A stretch of DNA of 64,000 nucleotides from Membranipora membranacea (Eukaryota; Bryozoa; Gymnolaemata; Cheilostomatida; Membraniporidae): contig OU612066.1 of NCBI GenBank assembly GCA_914767715.1, positions 26,510,283 to 26,574,282 of the forward strand, given 5' to 3'. Of this stretch, positions 11,721 through 22,000 are shown in pieces. The first letter of the stretch is position 1; every line of letters begins with the position of its first letter. Under the pieces are notes generated by a model. It searched no databases, was not told where the DNA came from, and saw only the letters and a list, made by a program, of their open reading frames with translations. Made by a program: the position numbers and the translations under genes.

Positions 11721-12076
11721 CTGAATAACCCTGTGTTGTTTTGCACAGTTGGTTAGCGCTAAGCAACTAAACCTTTATAATAGCCTTGGCACCCATTAAT
11801 TTTGTGGCCGGCACGGCACGTGACAAGTTTGTGCTATTCTTTATAAAATTAACTGATTGTTTTCAATGTTGTTTGTAATTATCTTAACGATGAGTGTCAT
11901 TTCACTGCACCTGTTTATATCACTGAATTCTTTATTGTTCGTTACAAGTTTGCTGCCAACCAGGTTAAAATCCAGAATGTCATTGTGAACAGTCGAGGAC
12001 AGAAGACTGTTAACTCGCTAATACTATCATTATTAGATAATCTTCAGCAAGTTAACAGTAATAATTCTATTTGTAG

Positions 12077-12185
12077 ACGCGAGCATGTATACTGTTATTC
12101 TGGTTGATGTCATATCCCACAACTCCAGTGTGGTGAGCTGGTTACCCCGTAATATATCATACAACTCAGAGCTCACTGTTATCAG
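12077..12185 (+). pseudogene. exon copy 1 of the duplicated membrane-protein gene
   Basis: Between an acceptor (TTCTATTTGTAG) and a donor (GTATGT) the frame reads YTVILVDVISHNSSVV then SWLPRNISYNSELTVIR. It is closely similar to the exon at 15875-16028 but lacks that exon's first 15 residues. It has the same phase at both ends and is open. No partner exons could be joined, so it is probably a relic; an alternative exon cannot be excluded. Confidence 0.5.
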
Positions 12186-13176
12186 GTATGTCGGTAGACT
12201 GAGGTACTTGTATGTAAGTCGACTTGCCTCGACGGAGTAGTCTGATAATGGCTTGTTGGTAACATACTCTTACCAGAGAGATGTAAAGTATTCGTAGGTT
12301 GGAAACTTTGGCATTTTGCACATGTTTGGACAGCTAAATTTAATACTAGCTAAGATTTTCTCACCCTCTGCGCTTCTTTTAGACTTCCTCATCAACAGCC
12401 AGAAGTTGGTGCTAGGTAACATAAATTGCTCCCCTCACTAGCTAAACTTAACTATGGTAGCTAATATTTACACTCTAGGGTATAGTTCACACTCATACTC
12501 TATTAGGGTATAAGAAGTTGTATTTTATGATTCTTTGGGGGCACTGACAGGTCAATAGTTGGATAAAGTTAAAATTTATTGATTAGATTGATCTTGAGAG
12601 CTGCGTAAATATAAACAACAGTCCCTGTCAGTTATGTAATTTAGCCCCTTACCCCATCTGTAACCCTATGTTGATGAGGTCCCTGACACTGAATTGAGTT
12701 CCATTTTCATCGTCAAATATTCCGCTGTCAGATGGACGAGAGACAATATTATGTTTGTTACAATTTACTGATATTTGTTACTGTTGCATTGTGTGATGCA
12801 TTGTTTGTTGAAAAGGTCTTGTGAAGTGATTTCTAACTTAACTCTGAACCCAGAATAAAACTTAATTAGATAACAATGATTGGATCATTAATCTCATAAC
12901 TGAGATTTGTATTTGTTACCCATAATGCAATTCTGGTTTGTGAACGCTGGATGAATCAACGTATTAGGCTTCGTGCTCAGCCAAAATTTTAACAGATAAC
13001 ACAGCTGATATAATTGTAATGTAATGTATTACAATAATAATCAGAAGTATTTTGCCTCACATAATCGTTGACAATCAAGCCGAAACATTGGTGAAACTTG
13101 TTCCTTTTAATTTAACTTGCCTCACATATCATTTCTAGCAGGTTAACACAGCTGATATAATTATTCTTTTTGTAGA

Positions 13177-13297
13177 GATGTGCGTAAACGGACCGCTGTA
13201 TAATCTTATCCTGATTGGTGTAATATCCCACACCCCTAAGTGTGGTGGGCTAGTTTCTCTATTAGAAGTCATACAAGTCAGAGCTCACTGTTATCAG
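13177..13297 (+). pseudogene. exon copy 2, frame-broken relic
   Basis: DNA clearly similar to exon copy 1 and the 15875 exon (TATCCCACACCCCTAAGTGT ... GAGCTCACTGTTATCAG, then GTACGT). Small indels put the parts in different frames. The splice sites are kept but the protein is not. Confidence 0.6.
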
Positions 13298-14240
13298 GTA
13301 CGTCTGTAGACTGAGATACCTGTATGTATGTATTACTGACCTCAATGGGTTTGTCTAACCAGTTTAGAATATCCACCTCTGAATTAATGGCTTGTTTGCA
13401 TCAATACCATTAGCTTACGCTGAAATAGCAAAGTCTTCACAGGAGGTAAAGTTGAACAAAACCAGAAGCTAGAGTTTACTGTAAGCCCCTGATATCATGT
13501 TTTCGCTTGGCTAATAAGTGATACTGTTGCATTGTGGGTTACATTGTTGCTAACCTGACTGAGCATCTCCAGTTTGAACCAAGAATTGGTTTTTTTACCC
13601 ACAATGCACTGCTGCAATATAATTTCATATCATATAATAGCAATGCATCATTGTAGGCTCCGAGCGCAGCCAAGTCTTATTCAATATTTTCCATCAGAGT
13701 TTCCGTTTCTTTTTCTTTTAGCTGTACCGGTATTACACCAATCACAACAAATTGACATTGAGTCCAGCGCAAAGAACTTGTTACTCTATTAGACTCTATA
13801 TCAGACAGATCTCATTATAAGCAGGTATGTTTGTATAACTGTATACAGGGGCACCTGTCAACAGGGTGACTGGACTGTCCACACCTGTCAGTCTATGAAC
13901 CTGTACCTGTCACCAGAATAATGAAGCCTCTTTAACCTTATCTTACTTTGCCAATGGCTGCAAGCTTGCCTGTCTTTTGAGTTGTCTCTCCTTTCACAGC
14001 CACCTAGCCAATTCTAAATGAAGGCAAATTTAATCTTTACCTGCAGTAGCACTCAATCTATCTTGTATAGAAGACATAATGATTACACCAACCACCATGT
14101 GCAGATGCAAAATTTTTGGATCCCTCATGTTGACCAATTTACTTAGACTGCATTTTTGTGCCTATAGTCTTAAACCTGGAATGTTTCCCGTTGCTTATTG
14201 CAGCGTTCAAAGTATCAAGACGCTTTAAAGTGGCCACTAC

Positions 14241-14628
14241 ACACTGGGTTTGTGGGTTTTACATCAACCAGGATGGAAATATACAGCGGTCGTCTACGCT
14301 CATCTAGAAATCTACAAATAGAATTATTACATCAGCTACGTTAATATGCCATGCCGTGTCTTCTCTTCTCGGCCTATTGGCTAAGATCAAAGTGTAGGAT
14401 CGCTTCTTGGCCTATTGGCTAAGATCAAAGTGTCACTGCCAATGGCTGATTAGTGCCTGTTTCAGTTTCTGGCAGCTTGCTGCACACTTAAGATTAGGAG
14501 GTCCACCATGGCCTCACCTCTAAGATGCATTCTAGTCTTCTAGGATGTATCAGACTCTCAGTACGAGGACTGCGGGCAACTTGCATCCCTCTTCAGGGGC
14601 AACCCACCGTCTGATTTGTCACAAACAG
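14241..14628. mobile_element. insertion in exon copy, flanked by a 9-bp duplication
   Basis: GGCCACTAC (14232-14240) and GGCCACCAC (14629-14637) flank the insert and look like a slightly decayed target duplication. The left third of the insert, read backwards, is another copy of the 12077/15875 exon with its intron end. The right two thirds start with two U2-snRNA-like 5' ends. So the insert is composite: rearranged local gene DNA plus RNA-derived sequence. Confidence 0.55.
14360..14440 (+). pseudogene. two tandem U2 snRNA 5'-end-like sequences
   Basis: CTTCTCGGCCTATTGGCTAA continuing GATCAAAGTGTAG occurs at about 14363-14397. ATCGCTTCTTGGCCTATTGG continuing CTAAGATCAAAGTGT follows at about 14399-14433. 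Both match the conserved 5' stem-loop I region of U2 snRNA with one or two differences and one inserted A. The following bases (CCTGTTTCAGTTT, GGCAGCTTGCTGCACAC) are only vaguely U2-like, and no clear branch-site GTAGTA plus Sm site is found. I read this as a processed or rearranged U2-derived repeat, not a working U2 gene. Confidence 0.6.
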
Positions 14629-15874
14629 GGCCACCACGCATTCAGCTCCTCCCTCTATCCGAAACCAGAGTAGAAAACAAAAGGTAACGCGTGACTTAAT
14701 AAGAATTTTTTTAATCTTTATTAAGGAGCTCTTGGGTTCAGTCATATGATATGAACAAACTGGTCTCAGAGATTTCAGTCTTTTGAAACTTATCTCAATG
14801 GCCTGAGAATAAGTAAAGAAAAAAGATATTTGTCAGCAAAATTTAAGGCAAAACTTTTTTGATTGTTGTATAACATATTTGAATGAGTCAAATAATCTCT
14901 GAGCATGCGTAATTATCTATATTATTATCGTTATTTTGGCTAAACCCAGTAGTACACCGCCCCTCGCTTCAAACAAAATCGCCTGACTCCCCATAGTATA
15001 CATACCCAGATGTCAGGGTGACATAGAAGTCAAACTGGTCGTGATATCAATGTATTTGAAACAGATTGAGACTGTTTATGCTGGCCTTGATTTGAAATTA
15101 AAATCTATTACACTGCTATAATTAGATATCTCCTCAAGATTAAAGGCTGTCTCTGAGAATACTCATATCCGCTCACTACCCCCGGTCCCCTCGAAAGTGA
15201 ATTGACATGACTTGATTGACTTCCAATCTTATCACCTCATATAGAGCGCTGCCAGATGATCGTGGAGATCGATATTCTGTCATTTGGTATTGTTGCATTG
15301 TGGGATACTATGACTCTAAATGATTGGCTAAACCCATAGTAAATCATAGACTTTATATTGGTAATGTTACAAAAATGAGGTGAGAGATAAAATGCTCAGA
15401 TGCTCTTGTGGCTCTAACCCTCTTCTCACAGCTCACCAACAAACCGGTATCGGTTGTACTATCACCGAGGTGACTGAATTGTATATACAAAACAATTATA
15501 TTTACGACTCGTTTTCCTTATAGGATCACTTAGTAATGCAATCTTTAAGGATCAAGTCAAAACATAGGTGAAATGACTTGCAAATTATTTAATTTTAGAT
15601 ATTGTCTGACGTGTTTACATCGCTAATGTACTCATTCTCAGTGTTATAGGGCAAGGCAAAGGGATACCAACCAGGCCGGGGGTCAAGGGAGCTGCCTGGC
15701 TACTAACAAAAACACAGTTTATAAATCATGGGCTCAAGCCTGCAAATCCACAGAATATTGCAATCGTAGTGGTTATGATATATAGGGGGATGAATCCCCC
15801 TAGACAAAGTAGGAAGGGGAACACCATCCCCTTGCATCCCCCTTCAATTCTAACACTGCTTATTCTACTTGTAG

Positions 15875-17586
15875 AGAGACAAGTGTATATGCAAGGACTG
15901 ACTCCTACTCAGTGGTATAGGGCAGCTGTTGGCTCTGTTATCCTGGTTGATGTAAAATCACACAAGCCCAGTGTAGTGAGCTGGTTACCCCATAAGATGT
16001 CACACAACTCAGAGCTCACTGTTATCAGGTACTTTGACTAGATCTTTGATTAATACTGTGTTTTGATAATTTCCGGTGTAAGTATTACATCCTGGTAACT
16101 GTCCTAGGCAAGGGCTATCCTTACTGTGATACTGATCATCACTTTAGTGTTTTTCTGTCGCAGGGGAGATAATATACCCTAGACCGTCGTAGACCCTTGG
16201 TGTCCCTACTGATAAAGGAAAAAAAAAACAAATTAGAGCTTTTTAGGTACCTGTTTGTTAGGATTACACCAACTATACCCTACTGAGTTTGGTGTCAGGG
16301 TTTCCTCTCTATCTCTTTGTTTGCTAGCTATTTAAAGGCAAAATAAGATCCCCTGATCTTGACCAATTGACCAAGCCAATGTTTATGCTCGGATCTGATG
16401 GATTGTGGGATGTGAAAAAGAGCCAATGCCAGGTTGATGAAAGTAATTAGTGTGACCTAGAGCAAGTGAAACTCAATTACTATATTATATCAATAGGTAC
16501 TTTTGGAGAACTACCATCTGACCTGGCATTGGCTCTCTTCCTCCCACGAGCCGATCAGTGCCAACCATAGACTTAATATACTTAATATACTTATTATAAC
16601 TTAGTATATTAAGTCTATGGTGCCAACACATTGGCTAAATCTTCCCAGACTTAATTTTTATGCATATGGTCCTAAACCTCAACTCTTTACCGTTGTTTAT
16701 TGCAGCGCACAAAGTATCAAGAGGTTTGAAAGTGATCACTACGGATTCACCCCCTACCATTATTCGAAATCAGAGAAGAAAACGAAAGGTAACGTATCAC
16801 AATAAGAGCTTTTCATCTCATTAGTGAGGGAGATTTTGCAATTTTTCCGTCGTTGTAGAACATTACCAGTTGATCAACATTGATACTTTTTCTAAACCAA
16901 GAGTAACTTTTTTAACATCCTGTTGCCACAATTAAATGGTAATCGAAGCCGAGAGATTAGCTGCTCAGTTAATTTTGTTGTTCAAATCCTCTTCTTTCAT
17001 CTCCTCTCCTCTTCTCAAACCAAACAAAGGTATCGGTAATATCTTAATGTGACTACATTGGTAGTTAAATTAATTCAGATTCTTGAGATGAAGTTTCGGG
17101 CGAATTATTGACTAACCACACCTTGCCAAGCACATGGAAAAGAATTATATTATTCAAAAGTGAAAGGTGTTCTTTATCCTACCGCAAACTCAATCATTCC
17201 TCCATCAATAGGCTTGGTCTTCTTAAGATTTGTTTGTCTTGAGGTGATGTCGGAGACTATCTTGGGCCAAATGGCACTCATTAAGGCACAACTCCCTTTG
17301 AGTGAAAACGTTTACTGCGGTTTCAAAGTGATAGGGATGTAACTGAATTGGTGCAGATTTTCATTTTTAGCAGTGGGTATCCAGTTGTCATGCATTGGCA
17401 GCTTTAAGTTAACAATTTTTATTTATTGTAGAAGTATACAGAGTCGTATTGGCTCCTGTAACATATAAATGGGACAAAGATTACAATTTCTCAATTGTTG
17501 TGATCGTTGCAATAATAACTCTTTTTGGTACAAATCATGAACCCTCTTCTTACTGTCATTTAGACTTGCCGCTGATGATTGATTGA
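15875..17586 (+). CDS. partial unidentified single-pass membrane protein, last exons
   Basis: Exons 15875-16028, 16706-16788, 17432-17527 and 17564-17586 join with consistent phase. The protein reads RQVYMQGLTPTQWYRAAVGS then VILVDVKSHKPSVVSWLPHK, SAQSIKRFESDHYGFTPYHY, then VYRVVLAPVTYKWDKDY and a hydrophobic membrane segment NFSIVVIVAIITLF, and stops at MID-TGA. Upstream exons were not found with confidence; a candidate lies at 15431-15471. A further 60-codon open frame (17579-17767), acidic with tyrosine motifs (DEYTITDG), continues directly after the stop in the next frame, so the native tail was probably longer. Family not recognised. Tandem decayed copies of the first two exons lie upstream. 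Confidence 0.45.
16566..16619. mobile_element. palindromic mini-MITE with 8-bp TSD
   Basis: An AT-rich palindrome with ends CATAGACTTAATATA / TATATTAAGTCTATG, flanked by the identical octamer GTGCCAAC on both sides. This fits a very short hAT-like MITE. Confidence 0.75.
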
Positions 17587-17767
17587 TATTTCGGGAGTAG
17601 AAATCTCCGATCAGAATGAAGGTGAATCAGATGAAGGTCTCACCAGTGCTATGACTAGGTACAATAGCTCATACGAGGATAAAGGACTGTCTGAATGTTG
17701 CTGCCACAGTATAATTGAACACGATCGCAGGCCTACCGCTGACGAGTACACTATTACAGATGGGTAA

Positions 17768-19080
17768 AAAACACGCGATTGTTCACAGGAGTTCCAGGCC
17801 TATCCCTTATCCCTTATATATATTATAGAAAGTGAAGTGAGACACAGTGAGTAATGTTTATTTAATCAGGGAGATCTCAGGTTACCCACAATAAATTTCA
17901 CTGACAGAGGTGTTCACAGGTGAGCTTCAAGTCCATACATGATAAGGCTAACCAGGAATAGGTCTCAACTGAGAGTACAGGTTTGAGAAATAAATGTTCA
18001 CATTATCAATTTTGATTCTATTTCTGAAGATTTCTCAAGTATATATCATATGAGATTTGTAATAAATGTACCATGGCCATATGACCGGGGAGGTAATAGT
18101 CCCCTCAATTCATCACAAAAGCAGAAGATTGGTCATCAAAAATACTCACTCAACTGTAAAACATCAAGCCAAAATGTTCTGGCATAAGACTTATTTAAAA
18201 GCATCGAGGATCTGCGATGTGTTATCTCCTACAATTGAGTTTGGATTATGTTACCAGGAATGAGATAATACGGTAAACTGCTGTTTGAAAAATAAGGACA
18301 TGTTGCTATAACTGAAGTTGTAGCTATTTATTTATAGAAAGTGTATAGAGATATATATATATAGAGTAACATTATCTGTTTGAGTGAAATAATTTCATCA
18401 AAAATATTGATCGGCTATGAATATGACATTATATCAAAATACATGTACTTCGATGACGCAAAAATAGGATAATTTAATATAATACCGTATAGAAAAGCAA
18501 CATGAACAGTAAGTAGTCTTAGGTAGCGTAAATAGTTCACTCTAGTCAGGTTGAATATACAGTCAGGTAATCTCAGTTTATACAAAGCGCACAAATAATT
18601 TATAAAAATGGCTGATATGGCAAACCCAAGTTTGTTCAAAAGCTCAATACGGTAGTAAAATCTGAGCCGCATTCATATATACTTATGAGTTGGAATGAAA
18701 TAAGCGTGTGAATGCTTGTCCACCATCAACAAACAATGTATTGATTTGGCTCTGAAGCTGTCGAAACACAAGGTTCTGATCACTACAATTTGTTCAAGAG
18801 TTGTGTTAACCTGTTGACTGAGCTGATAACTCCCTTATACTTGCGACTGTTGGTGTAGTTCAAAACTGGATTGGTATGCGAAGGGAACAAAAAAACTGGT
18901 CAAGGATAGAATTGAAGCTATTTCACTATTAGTAGTTGCCGCAACTGGAATTATGGTTGAAAAATTGGAATATAAGGTTTGTGCATAGATTTCGATCAGA
19001 TCAATACTTTATATAGTAGCTAAGGTTTTATATATTAATAACATGTTAATCTGGCTTAGGAAGGATGGATTATCTGAGGA
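17768..19080. other. intergenic region without a supported gene
   Basis: AT-rich, with a short (TA)n near 18350. The minus-strand open frame at 18415-18672 has no splice or homology support. Confidence 0.5.
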
Positions 19081-22000
19081 CTATCTGCTGCCCCATCTCG
19101 CTCTTTGATCATTGATTTGTCCCCACAAAACTTTAGCCAGGAAGATTCCGACAAGCTACAACAAAAGTGGAGGAATTGACAACATTGTAATGACAATTGG
19201 CACCAGCAATTTAACGATACCCTCCAATTTTAACAAAAATGATTGGATAGAAGGAAAATCGGATAGAGAGAAATAATCTGCCTGCAGCTCAATGCTGGTT
19301 GGAAAAAATGATTAAATATGCATGAGAATCACTCATATATGAAAACATGAAAAAGTGTGTTCGCCTGCGTAATCATAATGGTACTTAACAACATGGATGT
19401 GATAAATTTGTGCCGTAACTTTGGAAGTGCAAAAAAATTTTTACCTTACTCCTTTTCCCCTGTTACTCCTTGCCTTACTGTACACCACTCTATAAAACTT
19501 GTGTCACTTATGAGAGGACTTACCTGTGGAATGACAATCCCCAATCCAACACCGCCCAACAGGAATATGTTATCTTGAGCAGACTGTATGGCAGCTTCCA
19601 CACACCCAGTAGTCCATATTGTATTGGACACATCAGATGACTAAAAGGTGTATAAAATAACAAAATGTTAATCATATAGCATAGTTTGATCTTGTGGCAG
19701 GTCATCATATATAGCAATTACCTGATTTGAAGTCTACCTTCAATGGTGTACACAATTATCATCCAAAGTCAGGAAACTTTATCAACTCAGAATTGCATTG
19801 CAAGCTACTGCAAAATAACAGAGCGTAGACGCTTTACTTCATTGTCAAGGTTTGCATTGAACACATTGTTTGCAAACGTTCAGCAACAGATCTGATACCC
19901 GTTGTGCATAGGCCATCAAAGGGAACCCCACCTTTGTTCTTACCGTAGACCATAGTTTTGTCAATGTTTAAGACTGTCAGAAAATCAGTGGAGGGGAAGC
20001 AACTCTGAATGGGGTAAACATATCAAACTTGGTCTAATCAGGGAGTTTGGGACCTGGTCTAATGCGGGCTTGTCTGGAATTGTTTTATACGGGCATATGC
20101 CATTTTTAGTAGTAATATAAACATACCGTTAGAGTTGGTTCAAGCATGCCAGCTCCACATCGAGTGTTGGCGACCTCTGCGTCGAATGTGAATGGATCTT
20201 TACAACATGAATATGGGACGGAGCAAGCCTCAAACCCTGGACTAGAGCAGTTGAAATACTTGTTACCCTCCCAGGCTTGGTAGCCATCTGGTGCAACACC
20301 GCAGCACTCAAACTAAAACAGAAATTATACTATATTAAACTATATGCTTGACAACAGATTGTGGAATCAAATTCTGTTTGTTTCACTGTGGAGAAGGTAA
20401 GAAACCAAAAAAGCCAAATTCCAGGTGGGTTAAGAGCTCAAACGGCTGAAAGTGACACTTGGTGACATTTGATTATCAAATACTCTCAACTAGCCTCCGT
20501 TTGAGCCTAAATTCTGAATACTCAAGGTATGTCAGTCACTGACTAGCCTGTCTTGACAAGCTTTATTCTTGACAAAGCTTGTCAAGACAGGCTAATCTCC
20601 AACCAACCGAGCAGATATGGTTATGGCGGGCCTTGCTGTCTAGGTCTCTGCATGTCACAACCCTCCGCAGTTATTGATGTTAGTAATCGATGATCATCGG
20701 TGACTTTGTACTCATCAAACTGCATACCACTGAAGGGTAATTACTTGGGATGATGAGAGACCATGAGTACACATTAACAGTGACTAACATCAATGAACTC
20801 CCTCTTCATTGCTAACATATTATTGAGGATGTTACATTCAACTCCTTGATCTGAATGACTTCATGAATGATTGGTCATGAGCACATACAGTTTGAGCAAC
20901 AGGTGAAACTCATGACCTGCGAGGAAGTTTAATAGAGATTTGATCGGTGAGTCAATATCAAATGGAGTTTTATCTCCATGGAGACTCCAATTAATTGTCA
21001 ACTATAAGACCCTGTCAACTATCAATAATCCATGGCTAAAAAAAGCTTCAGACATAAAGCAAAGCTTCAGACATAAAGCAAAGCTTCAAACATTTGAGCA
21101 AGTCAACTGAGGTAGTTTGTTAGTCTGAAACTACATCCTCAATGTATATATATTATGGTACAATGGGCTTGGTCGTACACACAAGGAGCAACTGTCAATC
21201 CTTGTAACACATAATATCTTCCAACAATATGTACAGTCCAACCTCTGAAAAAGGTTGAGTTGTACAGCTTTTGTAGCTGTCTCAGAGGAATTCACAATTG
21301 GTACAGGATTGATATCCTTTATACATAGTCAACAAGCAAAAGTTTGATGCCTTTTGTTGGAAAGACGGACTGCATATAGCAATCAACACAAACAGCTCAA
21401 GCCATTCTACAACTCGTTCACTTCCCTATGTGAATAGATTATGTTACACTACACTTGATATTTTTACAAGTAAGCGATCAAGTTAAAGAAACCAAGGTAT
21501 AACATGGTTACTCCTGTTACTCCTTCCATTCACTGAACTACAAACCTAGTAGGTACATATAAATTTTAGTCCAGGGGAAGGCGACAATTTTTTCACAGAA
21601 TAACCATCATTTTCTTCGGATAAGTTATCTTGTCATGTAGGTTCTACTCACAGTCCCCTGGAACCAGTCGATGATATTCTGTCTATTTATATCGTCTCTG
21701 TAATCTCTTATGGCCTCATCAGCCAGTAGGTCCTGCAGCTCTGTCTTTATCTTATTGGAGAAGGCGAATACCGCTATCATTATACCCACTTCACATAGGA
21801 ATATGACAAGCAGCAGAGCAGCAAACTGCAAACATACAACATAACATAACATAATATAAATATAATATATACCATAACTTATCAGTGTAACATATCAGAG
21901 TAAAAGGGTCAAAATACATACATTACACAGATAAGAGATAATAACAGCAAAACGTAAAAATGTCTGCAAGGCTACAATAATTACAGGTTGTTTTGGACAA

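Larger units (their letters stand above)
14205..14683 (+). pseudogene. copy of the 16706 exon split by an insertion
   Basis: After TTGCTTATTGCAG comes CGTTCAAAGTATCAAGACGC, matching the start of the 16706-16788 exon. Its end (TATCCGAAACCAGAGTAGAA, then GTAACG) appears only after about 390 bp of foreign sequence. The copy also has an in-frame stop (AGTAGA versus AGAAGA), so it cannot code. Confidence 0.7.

Noticed and set aside
14360-14440. Functional U2 snRNA gene
   Set aside because: Only the first ~32 nt match, twice in tandem; no clear branch-site recognition element and Sm site follow.
18415-18672. Minus-strand open frame of 85 codons downstream of the tetraspanin
   Set aside because: No splice support; the tetraspanin already ends at the exon 19081-19155.
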